64,000 nt of DNA from Coturnix japonica. Taxonomy: Eukaryota; Chordata; Aves; Galliformes; Phasianidae. Position 1 is the stretch's first letter. Each line of letters begins with the position of its first letter. Of this stretch, positions 12,431 to 31,514 are shown in pieces. Under the pieces are notes generated by a model. The model ran no database searches and was not told the DNA's origin. It saw only the letters and a list, made by a program, of their open reading frames with translations. The stretch covers positions 50,032,186-50,096,185 of the forward strand of contig NC_029516.1 of NCBI RefSeq assembly GCF_001577835.2, written 5' to 3'. The translations under genes and the position numbers were made by a program.

Positions 12431-12887
12431 CCTCGTAAGTGCTACCGTAAATTACAGCATTTATAACAGGGAACCGAGTCTCTTTCTCTGTCACCGAGAA
12501 GAAAAACATTGACAGCGATGTCAAGCGGTGCCTTGCAGCTGTATATCCAACAGCCTGTAAACGAACCGTCTGTGCTTCTCTCTCCTCCTTTAACTCAAAG
12601 CACGCCTGGAAACGGGAGTCACATTCCAACAACGTTACAGGTCGATGCTGAAGCTGTTCTGCTTGCAGACATCAGTTGCTGTGGGAGATGCAGTGGCACT
12701 TTGGATTTGATGCTGTCTCTTGCAGTGTGTTTTGTGAGATCAGCTCATTTTTTCCTTCCACAGCAGTGACGTCTGTCTCTGTTTTTAACAGAGTATTCCT
12801 GAAATACCCCCTAAGCCTGGAGAGCTGAGAACGGAGCTGCTGGGTCTGAAAGCGAGGTCAGAAAAAGCTGAAGCGTCACAGCACTGA
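12327..12887 (+). CDS. UQCC6: Ubiquinol-cytochrome c reductase complex assembly factor 6 (brawnin, C12orf73), complete
   Basis: Small mitochondrial inner-membrane protein needed for assembly of respiratory complex III. Two coding exons, 12327-12434 (donor GTAAGT) and 12792-12887 (acceptor ACAG, stop TGA), encode 67 residues against 71 in human. The start is in strong context gccgccATGc. The product opens MPAGVPWSTYLK, has a short hydrophobic segment at residues 11-25 (LKTLAASMMAMFAGA), then EVVHRYYRPDL and IPEIPPKPGELRTELLGLK, the conserved core of the family. The charged tail ends KAEASQH. It is divergent from TDG. Poly(A) signals AATAAA lie at 13192-13197 and 13289-13294, so the 3' UTR carries a mariner-type element. 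The protein is short enough that the individual exons are easily missed by ORF length filters. Confidence 0.95.
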
Positions 12888-12920
12888 CTGCAGCTTGCTT
12901 TCTGTGTGTGAGAACTATGT

Positions 12921-13085
12921 AGGTTGCTCCAAAAGTAATGCCTGTTTATTGCCATGGAGTTAACAACCGATGCAAGAAGCACAGTAAGAATTCTAGCAAA
13001 TTGCATGCTACAAAGCACAGCACCCAGCACCTCTGGCATCATGGACCAGCATAATGGCACAGGAGGCGTTACTTTTGGAGCAGAT
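12921..13085. mobile_element. Short mariner-type TIR element (Galluhop-like MITE) in the UQCC6 3' UTR
   Basis: Terminal inverted repeats face each other: TGCTCCAAAAGTAATGCCT at 12925-12943 and its near-complement at 13062-13083 (two or so mismatches). The body is about 165 bp, far too short for a transposase. The TIR sequence resembles the avian Galluhop mariner family as I recall it; a TA dinucleotide abuts the left end. It lies before both candidate UQCC6 poly(A) signals, so it should be part of the mature mRNA. Confidence 0.6.
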
Positions 13086-13309
13086 TGAATAGGACAGCTG
13101 GAACATTTGCTCAACTCTCTCAGCTGCAGGAATCCATATGTGAAATACTTCAGCTTTCTTGAAAGCAGAATTATATGTGGCGTACATTAAAAATAAACTT
13201 ATGATGAATTCTGCTAAGAATGTAATATGTTTTATGTCAAAACGTACAATTTTGTTTAATCCTGATTTGCAATGTAAATATTCTTCAGAATAAAAAATGT
13301 GTACTTGTG

Positions 13310-16300
13310 TTTGGCCAAGTCTAATGGCGTTTGAACCTTTTAAGCTGATGCCTTCGTTTCAGCTGGGATCATCTTGTTCCTACTAGCTGCTATGCTTATT
13401 TTTGATGTAAGATGCAAATAATGCTGGTAAGTTGCTGAATAGTGATTATATCAGGATTGTTTGGCTTCTGCTGCACTGCCAACAAGAAGCTGGCATTATA
13501 TGAGGAGCTGGGAGAGGATACAACCAGGACAGCTACCCCTAGGTGCCTAAAGTGTCGGTGTTTGGCTTCCCAGGAAGGTGTTACATATAATGGTCCTGAT
13601 CTCCTGGAGGCAGCTGAGCAGCACCCTGCTGATTGGAAGCCATAAAGCCCTTGTTTTGCTTTCATGCACTTTTACTTCAGCTAGTAAATGGTCTTACATC
13701 AATCCAAGAGACCCCTTGCTTCTACCCGTCTGATTCCCTTCTCCCCCTTCCACTGAGAGGCTGTGAGTGAGCAGCTGCATCGTACTGAGCTGTACCATGG
13801 TTAAAGCACAACAGCTGATTAGCAAGGAGAACAAGTTAAGCCTATAGTAAAGTCAAGTTCTATGGCCAGGCATTAAGGCCTAATGAGCTTATCTGTTCTT
13901 CTGTAGTAGAACCCCACTGAGCTGTTAGCATTTCCCACCTCTATAGACTACACAGCTCAGTTTTGTTCAGCGTAATCTAGAACGCAATACTAAGAATGGC
14001 AGCATGGACAAAATGAGTGTCTTCACTAGAGCACGCACAACTCCTAATACTGGTTAACTGCCACAGCAGCAGCTGCATGGGCTTTGTATTACTGACAAGA
14101 AGTCTATTTTGGGCTACTGGGTTGTTTTAGTTGAAACTGAGTACAGTTACAGATCACACACAAACTATGTATATGTATGTACTCCATTACATATTATGGC
14201 TGATTTTGATAGCCATGAACGTTCAAAACTGATGTAGCAAATACAGGTTTACTGTTCAGTCCTCACAGGGTCTCCACAAAGTTTTTATACCCAGAACTCA
14301 GAAATAATAAATAGCACAAGGATCTACAAACAGTTGTTCCAAGTGTTTTTTACACCTGTTCCAGCTGTGAAGCATATGGTATTTTTACATACACTTGTTT
14401 AAGGTGGGATCTGTTTTCTTAAGGAAAAAAGCTTGATGTTTAAGTTCTCCCTGTCACACAGCTGTTTGCAGCTGATCATCCAGAAGAGCAAGTGAAGAAG
14501 GATATTATCCTCCCTTCCCCCATGGAGTTCATGCTGCAGCCTGAGCTATGTGTCACTAGAGCACAGTCAAGTTTATTAATGAAAACAGCATAAAGGAGGT
14601 ACTGGTTCCATCTCACACACTGAGTCCAAGTAAAATCAATCCAACAGAAAACATTTTACTAAGCTCAGCTGCAGTGGGACTTCTTTCACTGCATCTAAAC
14701 AAAGGCAAAGAGGAGATTGACGCTGCTCACCTCAGCACATTTGAGAACAAAGCAACAGTTTATTGAAGAAAGATGAGGCAGTTCAACAGTATTTTGTTCC
14801 TATTCCAACTGACAGCATTCAGTTATCCCTTTGAAGAGTCAGGATTTACTAAGTCTTACCCTGAGTTACTGTCAGACTATTACCTCCATCATCCTGCCAC
14901 TGCCTTACATCAGGAAATACATTCTACTTCAGATCGAAGGGCTGCAGAAAGCGTAATCATACATTCAGCTCTCTTTTTCCACATGGCTTCTGCTGCTAAT
15001 GGAAACAAAACAGCACGGAGTACATTTTAGCTCTTGGTGGAAATCACTGCCTCGAGTGCCCATCTAGTAGCAGCAAAGCTGTCTGTATACCAGGTTTGAA
15101 GAGCAGCGGTAGCACTCTCCTAAAACAGTACAACTACTGCAGGAAAAGAAATGGCCTCAGTGTTGACTGCAAAGCTTTTTCCAGCAGTGAGACCATTCTA
15201 CTGAGTTGACAGAAATAACTAAAAAAGAAACCAACCCAAACCTTAATAACCACATGCCTGTGCCTATTAATAGCAAACGCTTGTCATTTAAGGGTAAAGA
15301 AAGCATCCGGACCACAGCCATATTGCACATAGTATCCTCACATGAGGAAGAAGCACAAAGCGTGACTATGAAATGCTCTCTTCATTATTTCTAAAATGCA
15401 ATCAGGGCATCCTAGAACCAACCAATGCAATGAGAACTTCAGCCATGGAACAGAGCAAAGTTTGTTTAGAGTCTACAAGGAGTTAACAAATTAAAGTAGT
15501 CGAACAATCCTACACTTCTAGAAACATCTGTTAGATTTCTGAGCTGCAGTAACAGACATATAGAAAACCTTAGTCTCAGTTGCTGCTCATCATGTCAAAC
15601 ACAATGTTTCTTACACATTAATGGATGTTTGAGTTCTTATTTCAAGCTATTATGTTCCAGATTCACAAAGAAATCTTTTAGGAAGCAGTAAATCAAAACC
15701 TCAGAAGCAGCTGATTGTTATGGAGCACAAAATGAAGCTACACCTGGCGTACTAAGAGGGCCATGCCTTAAGTGCTGCTCAAAGGAAAACTACAGTTGGT
15801 ACCTGCTGGAATAGCACTGGTTGTGCCATTCAGCTTCCTGTAACAGTACACAACTTTGTACTTAAGACACTACTGCAGTGAGCAAAAAAAAAGAAGCAAA
15901 AACCACTTCTTTCACTCAATAAATTAAGCTCCTGTACTAGCATTAAACATCATATTTTATTAAAGTCAATGCCTCTGAATAAGCCCTAATTTGGTAACAC
16001 CACACTAGTATATGGTATTTGTACTTATTACATGGAAACAGAATGCTTGGGCAACACAGAAACCTAGAGAAAGCAAATGGAAAGATAGAAAGCAACCTCT
16101 TCAGCTTATTGTTCAGACGCCTTACCTAATTAAATTTTACTTAGATTTCAAGACTTGAATTTTACTCTTTCACCTGGCTGGTTAATGACTCTACTGAATC
16201 AACTCACTTGTAGAGCACTACTCTGAAGTGTTTTCACAGAGGAAGGCTAGTAAAGTCAATGTAAACACTGTCCACCAACCCTGTGAAGGTTTGTTTCAAA

Positions 16301-17130
16301 AGCAGAGGCACTAGTGAGAGAATGCAGTGCTTTATCTAACCGCATAAAGATAATACAACGTATAACAAGGCGGTTGCCCCCAGTTCACACTCTCTACATT
16401 TCATAGTATTTCATTTGTTGTCAACAGATTTAGCTTGTGTTAAATTAAGTACTTTCAGTGGTTTGTCACAACAGTAGAACAAGAGTTCAACAACTTAGTG
16501 CCAAGAACTTCAACGTTAAAAAAATATACGTATAAAGTAGGACTACTGTGTAGCTGTTAGGAAAGCTACCTGAGTTAAAGGCAGGGTTACTGCAGTGGAA
16601 CACAGAATAATCTCCCAGATAGCCACACCCAGTTGCTCTTCAGACCCTTCAAGGAAGTCACCTTTGCTCGACTCGGCAGTGAAAGCTACCACTGCCTGTT
16701 CTGTGGAGTGCAATCAAGACACACAATCCAGTACTAACTGTATTTTACATTGGTTTCAGAGAGCCTGCTACAATCAGCACTTAGCTTTTGTGGAAAAGTA
16801 ACTTCGTAAGCAAAGCTTCAGTTCCAGCACTATTTTTAAACACCCCACCAGGTGACAGTAGTTACGCAACTTCTTAAATATTTACCCTACCCGGGTTTCC
16901 TTACAGCTCCCAGATACCAAGCATACTTGGACTGAACAGTACAAGCTGGTTAATGCAAAACCCTGCCTTCAGCGTACACTTGCTGAACACACAGCAAGCA
17001 GGACTGTGGCTGTACCAGTGTGGAGAGACATGAGGACAGCAAACTGGCAGTTGTATCAAGGACCTGAACACTCAGACCATCCCTTTAACTCTATGTAATA
17101 CTGTGGAAGATGAACTTAGGTAAAATTTAG
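13310..17130. other. Intergenic DNA between UQCC6 and the HSP90B1 3' end
   Basis: No coding exon, RNA gene or clear repeat was recognised. The longest frames (13396-13665, 14773-15030) have no familiar motif. AT content is moderate, and there is no CpG island. Confidence 0.5.
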
Positions 17131-17152
17131 AGGTACTGGTGTTTGGGAACAT

Positions 17153-17158
17153 TTTATT
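17153..17158 (-). terminator. HSP90B1 poly(A) signal
   Basis: AATAAA on the - strand (TTTATT on +), about 240 bases beyond the HSP90B1 stop codon. It is the first canonical signal I find downstream of the stop, giving a short 3' UTR. Confidence 0.6.
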
Positions 17159-17395
17159 TTGTACATGACAAGATTTTACACCAAGTCAGTTAAATAATAC
17201 AAATTTACATTCGTGAGGAATGTTTTTGTTTTTTTTTTCTTAGAAAAGTCAACTTAAAAAAAACAACAAACAAAACAATCTCCTTTGCCCTTAAACCCCA
17301 CACCATCCCTCAACCTTTTACAGTGGAAAACAAACCAAAATCTAATTCACATCCTTCTCTTGACCTCCCAGTGCAGGACAGTAGGCGAGTGCAGT

Positions 17396-26501
<9,106 letters not shown>

Positions 26502-26679
26502 GATGCCGCAGCTTGCTGTTGCAAGAGAAGAGCGGCCCAACACGCCCTGCCCTGAGCCGTACAACGCCGCCGCCGCAAACTCCCGCACCGCCGCCGAGCC
26601 CGCTAAAGCGGTGGCGGCCCTCCCCCTCCGCCTTATCAACGCGCTCCGACGGACGGCGGGGGGAGCTCTCCGCGCGTGG

Positions 26680-26698
26680 CCAATGGCAGCGCACCACG
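26680..26698 (+). promoter_or_regulatory. Perfect ER-stress response element (ERSE)
   Basis: CCAATGGCAGCGCACCACG fits the consensus CCAAT-N9-CCACG exactly. NF-Y binds the CCAAT half, and ATF6 and XBP1 bind the CCACG half in this element family. It lies about 180 bases upstream of the HSP90B1 start codon, in the opposite orientation to the gene. Confidence 0.9.
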
Positions 26699-26752
26699 CC
26701 AAACATGCAGCCAATAGAGAACGTTGGCATGTGGGGCTTGGGGCTTTCACTG

Positions 26753-26771
26753 CCAATCGTGGCTTTCCATG
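26753..26771 (+). promoter_or_regulatory. Near-consensus ERSE
   Basis: CCAAT-N9-CCATG: right spacing, one base off in the second half. Possibly a weaker third element. Confidence 0.5.
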
Positions 26772-26792
26772 TGCGGTTTCCTGCGGACGGAG

Positions 26793-26811
26793 CGTGGCCG
26801 GCGTCGATTGG
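26793..26811 (-). promoter_or_regulatory. Perfect ER-stress response element (ERSE)
   Basis: On + it reads CGTGGCCGGCGTCGATTGG, so on - it is CCAAT-N9-CCACG without mismatch, in the same orientation as HSP90B1 and about 300 bases upstream of the ATG. Confidence 0.9.
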
Positions 26812-27024
26812 CCGGGAGGAGCCGCGCTCGGCCAATCGTATCTGCGGGGGGTTTAACCGATACGGCCGGACGTTGTTTTTTGCAGCGGCCGACCCGTCAC
26901 CGTCCCACGCCGTGGCCGGTAGTGGCAGCTACCGTGGCCGCGGTCAGCAGCGCTGAGGGCAAACTCCGCATGGGCACGCCGGGCCCGAGTGCTTCCGGGA
27001 GCACTCGGGATGTTAACAGGGGAC

Positions 27025-27044
27025 CCTGTTGCCACGGCAACAGG
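27025..27044. promoter_or_regulatory. RFX X-box palindrome
   Basis: CCTGTTGCCACGGCAACAGG is a perfect 9-bp inverted repeat around AC and contains GTTGCC-AC-GGCAAC, an ideal match to the X-box bound by RFX factors, common in promoters of cilium and testis genes. It lies about 520 bases upstream of the HSP90B1 ATG. Confidence 0.75.
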
Positions 27045-27136
27045 TGCTTCCGGTCGCGTCGCTCGTAAGGCCCGGTGACGGGCGGGGCTGCCGTGAAGTA
27101 CGGCCGCTAAGCGCGAGCGACGTGTCGTGTCGCGAT

Positions 27137-27155
27137 GCATGCCGGGAGCTGTAGT
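27137..27155. promoter_or_regulatory. ZNF143/THAP11-type promoter site
   Basis: GCATGCCGGGAGCTGTAGT closely matches the inverted form of the ACTACAATTCCCAGCATGC promoter motif. A possible splice donor CAG|GTGGGC follows at about 27203-27211. Confidence 0.6.
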
Positions 27156-27349
27156 CCGCACTGGAGCTGCGCACAAATGGGCGCCATTACAGGAGCTGTC
27201 CCAGGTGGGCCGTGCTCCATGTTGTAGCCTCGGGTCGTGCTGCCCTATGGTGTTGAGTCTCACAGCCAGGGATGATGACACCACCGCTTCCCTGGGCGTA
27301 TGTTCCCGTGCCCAACCCCCTTTTCTGTGTAGAAATATTTTAGATTAAA

Positions 27350-29470
27350 CCTGGTGGTCTCAAAATCTGGGTTACTTTATGGCCACACAGTGTATGATGT
27401 TGGTTTTGAAGGAGATATGGAACTGTTAAATCTGCTCTGTGCTCTGAATTTAGAGGTCAGGCTGGCACTGTTTGCTTTACGCAGATTACACAGTTTGCTT
27501 TATTCAAAGCTGGGCTGTATCACCCAGGACACAGGTGATAATGTAGGGCTGGGGCAGCCATGGGCGTAACGCTCTTGTGAGGAGACTTCTAACTCTTTGC
27601 AGAGAGGCTGGCAATTGAAAACAACTAATTCCACTGAACACTAAACTCACAAAAACTGTTTAGCTATTTTAAAGCTATGAACATGTTGTGCTGGCTGTTA
27701 CTGCTACTTAAAAGAAGTCTGAATATCACCATTCAGGGTTTAATACCAAAGCAAAGCTGTAACTTCTAAGAGCTAATAGTACTTCAGCTTAAGAATGATC
27801 TACATGAAAGGTCCTGGAAAGCAATTATATATACTCTTGAAGATTGTGTGTATAATGATTGAAAGAGTGTATTTAAGTGCTCTAATTGCTCTTTTAACTA
27901 GAAAAGCAAGAGTGCGTGGTGATAAGAGAGAGTACAAGTAATTTTTCCATGCAAACAGTAGATCAAACCTGTCCAGTGCTACGAGTACAACTTTGTATCA
28001 GTTCACCCATCTGCCCTAGGAAAAGCCTGTTCGTTGAAATATGCCACATGATTGTGGCTAAAAGTTGGAGCTGGCAAGAAGTATTGCTGCCAGAAATGGC
28101 TATAGAGAAAAACTGAGTGTTGTTCAGATGGCCTGACTGGGTATTTGTTTTAACCAGCTAAATTAGCCAGCTAATCTTCCTACACTCTATCTGTAATAGT
28201 GGGATAGTTCTTTCAATGTACTTAGCTGTGGCATATGTCAGACTCACTCCTGATCTGATTAAGTTCAAGCCCAGCAAAATACCTTGTGCTTAAATGAGCT
28301 TCTTTCAGGCCTAGCATGCACAAGCCTGGAGCATGGTAAAGAGCAAGGAGTTCATGGCTAGAAGGTGATACCCTTCTGCAGATGGTCTCCAGAGGTCCCT
28401 TCCAAACTATGCAATTCTCTCATTCTGTGATTCCTTTGATGATGATGGACTGAGAAGCCACTAATAGAAGCCTGGGACATACCTTACATAGGGCTTCCAA
28501 CCCTGCTCTAGTTTTAGGAGTGGAAAATCCTAACTAAAAGGGTAGTGCTTTCCTGTACTATGAAAGGCTACTCAGCCAAGTATTGTACAGTTTTATATAC
28601 AAACATATTTAGACCTACATACAAATATATATTAATATATTTGCAAATAAACTATGTTTTATTTGTAAGGTTCCCCCCCCCCCCCCCCAGTTATAATTAA
28701 TGTAAATTACTATATCTGGATACATTTGAATGAATTTCCATGCATGCTTCTTCATGCCAGTTTATATTATCACATATATTTTCCAGCATTTATTACGCAG
28801 ACCACAAAAAGCACAACTCAGTTTAAAGCTCAGTTTCTTTATTTTTAAACACTGATACATCATTCAGAAGAAAATACCCTGTTGTTCTAGGCAACAGAGT
28901 TACATAAAGAAAATTTGTTTATATACATGTGTACACTGCAGATATATGTATGCTGTCTGAAATGTGGTGAGAAAGTTCTTCAAAAACCCTGGAACTAGCA
29001 GCTTACACCAGCATATTTTATAGGCTGGTCCTGGCTTTCTTGGGGAGAGCAAGGCTGCTGCCAGTGCAAGTTTCTCCATGTCACTTGGGCACTTCTGCTG
29101 CATGTGCATGTTGTTGTTGAAGCCATGGTGAAACAGCAGAGTCTGGTCCTTTATGATGTGAGTGGGTGTCTGTGGCAGTAGAAGACACTGTAGTCATCAA
29201 GGTGTCTTCAGCCCACCTTTGATGGACTGAAGTGTGTCTTGCCCCACTGGCAGCTGTTACCCTGAAAATAAAAGGCTGTCAAATGGACAAAGTTCTTCAT
29301 GAAATCACTCTCCCTGTTCTTTGCTCTACCTGCCCCATTCTGTGTTGTCAGTCCTACTCACACACTGCTTTTGGTGTTCCTGAGGCCAAAGATGAACCCA
29401 GCAGGACATGGGCCTTCCATGGGCACCGCTGACTTTGGCGACTGCCAGGATGTGGGCCCTTCTCCTCCTT
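27350..29470. other. Non-coding stretch beyond the HSP90B1 promoter
   Basis: No recognised protein. It contains a CR1 fragment, a run of 16 C at 28673-28688, and a + AATAAA at 29267-29272 that could end a divergent transcript. TTTATT around 28836 (a - AATAAA) could end a - transcript from the duplicated unit. Both are only candidates. Confidence 0.4.
28320..28445 (+). repeat. Decayed CR1 LINE 3' end
   Basis: Ends in TCCAGAGGTCCCTTCCAAAC, a short spacer, ATTCTGTGATTCC and a GAT microsatellite, the CR1 3' terminus pattern; the upstream part is heavily diverged. Confidence 0.6.
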
Positions 29471-30688
29471 CATGGGTTTCTACTGGGAACACTGCAGACA
29501 GGAGTCAGGAGAGGAAAGGCAACGCTTTCTGCCTGGAACAATGGCCTCGCCACAGCACTCGCATTGCTGCCTTTCCTGCTGTCCATCCATAGAATGAGCA
29601 CTTCGGCCAGCACTGAATGTGGAGTTTGCAGAGGAATTCTTCCTTTTCCCTCCATCTTGCTCTGCCTTCCTCTCCCTCTGGCACTTGCGTGCTTCCCGCT
29701 GGGACTGGAGGAGGGTCCTCAGGTGCCTCTCCATTATGTCTATTTCAGCCTCCATGAGGTGGAGCAGGTCAGAAGCATTGATGTTCTCCTTTCCCCAGTG
29801 CTCTGTTCTTATAGAGGCTGAGGCTGTTTGTCCTGGTTCCTGGAAGTGACAGAGCATGGGCGCAGTGAAAGGGATGCAGACTCATTCTGCAGAGCATTCC
29901 CCTGCAGGGCCCTGATTCTCATGTAGCTTTTCCTGCCTCACAGGACTGCCCCAAGCATGGGGCTCACACCACCTCAGGCAGGCCCTGTGTAGCACAGAGA
30001 TTTCCAATGGCTGGATAAGTCTCTGGGGAGAGCTAGCGGACCTCTGGGAGTCTGCTTCTTTGGAAGACTTCACAGACAAGGCCTTGGTGGTTCCCAGTTC
30101 TCCACCGATGTTACCCCCCCCCCTGCACAATCCATCTCAGTAGCTCACCTGTCCCCATAGTCATCTTACTCTTCTCCACAGGCCACGGGAAATCCACAGC
30201 AGACTCAGGATGCAGATGTGCTCCAAGACATCCACGAGGATCCAGGTTACAGATCTTTGGACAGGGTTGTCCCAGAGGTGGCCCAGAGTGTTGTGCAAGC
30301 TGAAGAGTTTCTGCCTGGGGCCGGGGGACTGCTGCTCTGGGTCCTTTGGAGTGACAACCTTGATGACCCTGTTCCGGATCTACTTGTGGTGTTCAGAAAG
30401 GCCTGGCCAGCGGCGCCAGTTGTGGGCACAGCAACGGGCATTAATGCGCAGCTGCTGCTTGTGGAATGCTGTTGTTTGGTCCCCATCCTCTGTTGTTACG
30501 TGGCAGTTGGGTAGACCAAGCCAGCAGGGCCATCTGAAGGTACGGTGCTGGGAATCAATGGGCAGTTGATCCTCAGGGAGAACCACCTTTTGGTTCCCAT
30601 TCCCAGACCTGATGGGGCAGGTGGTTAAGCCAAACCAGCAGGGCCAGCTGGAGGTCCTGGTCTCAGCTGGATGCTGCTCTTCAGGAAG
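29470..30688 (-). CDS. Duplicated unknown gene-like unit, copy 1
   Basis: Not recognised. On - it shares about 1.1 kb (29593-30688) with copy 2. From upstream: a stretch with the WPCWFGL / WPCWLGL repeat motif; a splice donor CAG|GTGAGC with the last exon base at 30149; a 309-base candidate intron; an acceptor CTTCCAG with the next exon starting at 29839; then an exon with helical charged text (LLHLMEAEIDIMERHLRTLL, followed by a basic RERKAEQDGGKRK segment) and a Cys-rich end (CECCGEAIVPGRKRC) closing at a stop near 29480. Matching splice signals in both copies argue for a real spliced gene rather than chance frames. Its upstream end joins a retroviral integrase fossil. It may be a host gene family or material carried by a mobile element; I cannot decide. 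Confidence 0.4.
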
Positions 30689-30689
30689 A

Positions 30690-30960
30690 ACCTCTTTTGG
30701 TCTCAAACCTCTGGGGTTCAGCCTGCAGGAAATGGGCTAGCTGAATGGCAACCTGGGCAGTTCTGTACAGTGTTGTTTGCAACAGCAACTAGAATGTGAA
30801 ACATCCTGTGTAGTGACAATGCTGACTGATGGAACTGTTTATGTGAAATTTCCGCAGCGGCACATAGATCAACCATAGCCATGTTGCAAGTGGCCTCAGC
30901 ATAATGATTCAAAATCAGTACATCAGAGTATACGAAGGTTGAAGACTTTTCTCTAACCAA
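30690..30960 (-). mobile_element. Retroviral pol fossil: integrase N-terminal zinc-binding region
   Basis: The - strand reads HKQFHQSALSLHRMFHI followed by a CPGCH-type pair and LNPRGLRP, the HHCC domain and linker of a beta-like (ERVK-type) endogenous retrovirus integrase. It is a short broken fragment, lacking most of pol. It abuts copy 1 of the duplicated unit. Confidence 0.65.
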
Positions 30961-31206
30961 CTACAGATTAACACTGAATGGGACCCTCAGGGATTTATTT
31001 CCAGGTTGCAGATACCTGGTTGGCAGGACAAACATGCATTTGTTCTTTTTACTATGTTTAACAGTATTTCTTGTTATGCTGTGTTTGACTTCTCTCCTTA
31101 CCCATGTTTAGAGTATTGTCAATCGAGGCCTTGAATGAGTTATAATGATTATGTTATTAATGTAAGTAGCGTTGTTATTCTATAGGTAGTAGCTTGCTAA
31201 TTATAA

Positions 31207-31514
31207 AGAAAGGGGGAATTGTGGATGGGTGGCTGAAAGAGAATGGATGCATCAAGGCCTTCAAGGACGTGGTGATATTATAAATGAACAAACTAGCAAC
31301 TTTGAGAAAGCTCCCATGAGAAAAAAGAACTCAGCACTCATGATAGTAGGCGTGAGCAAAGTGCGCGTTGTCATGGTGATAGGTGACTCAAATAATCATT
31401 TGACCAATTGTAGATTGCTGTCATATTTATTATCAATAAGCTACCTTAGTAAACATTGAATCTTGCTGCTAACTCGTGTTGCGTTGTCTCTTGATTCCAA
31501 GCGTTGCTCCCGCA
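31207..31514 (+). mobile_element. LTR fossil with polypurine tract (endogenous retrovirus 3' end)
   Basis: A purine tract AAAGAAAGGGGGAA (31206-31219) is followed by a segment opening TGTGGATGGG at 31221 and closing CCCGCA at 31514, about 294 bp with TG...CA ends and an R/U5-like right half. This is the arrangement of a 3' LTR in + orientation. It ends exactly where copy 2 of the duplicated unit begins, so it inserted into that unit. No matching 5' LTR is visible; the element is a remnant. The insertion must post-date the duplication or one copy of it, so it is fairly young. Confidence 0.6.

Noticed and set aside
12060-12632. 190-codon - frame covering the TDG start
   Set aside because: Only its last codons are TDG exon 1; the rest reads through the promoter and the UQCC6 exon on the opposite strand.
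29408-29849. 137-codon + frame (and its repeat at 31504-31743)
   Set aside because: It is the complement of the - strand exon, whose splice acceptor and charged-helix text are better supported.
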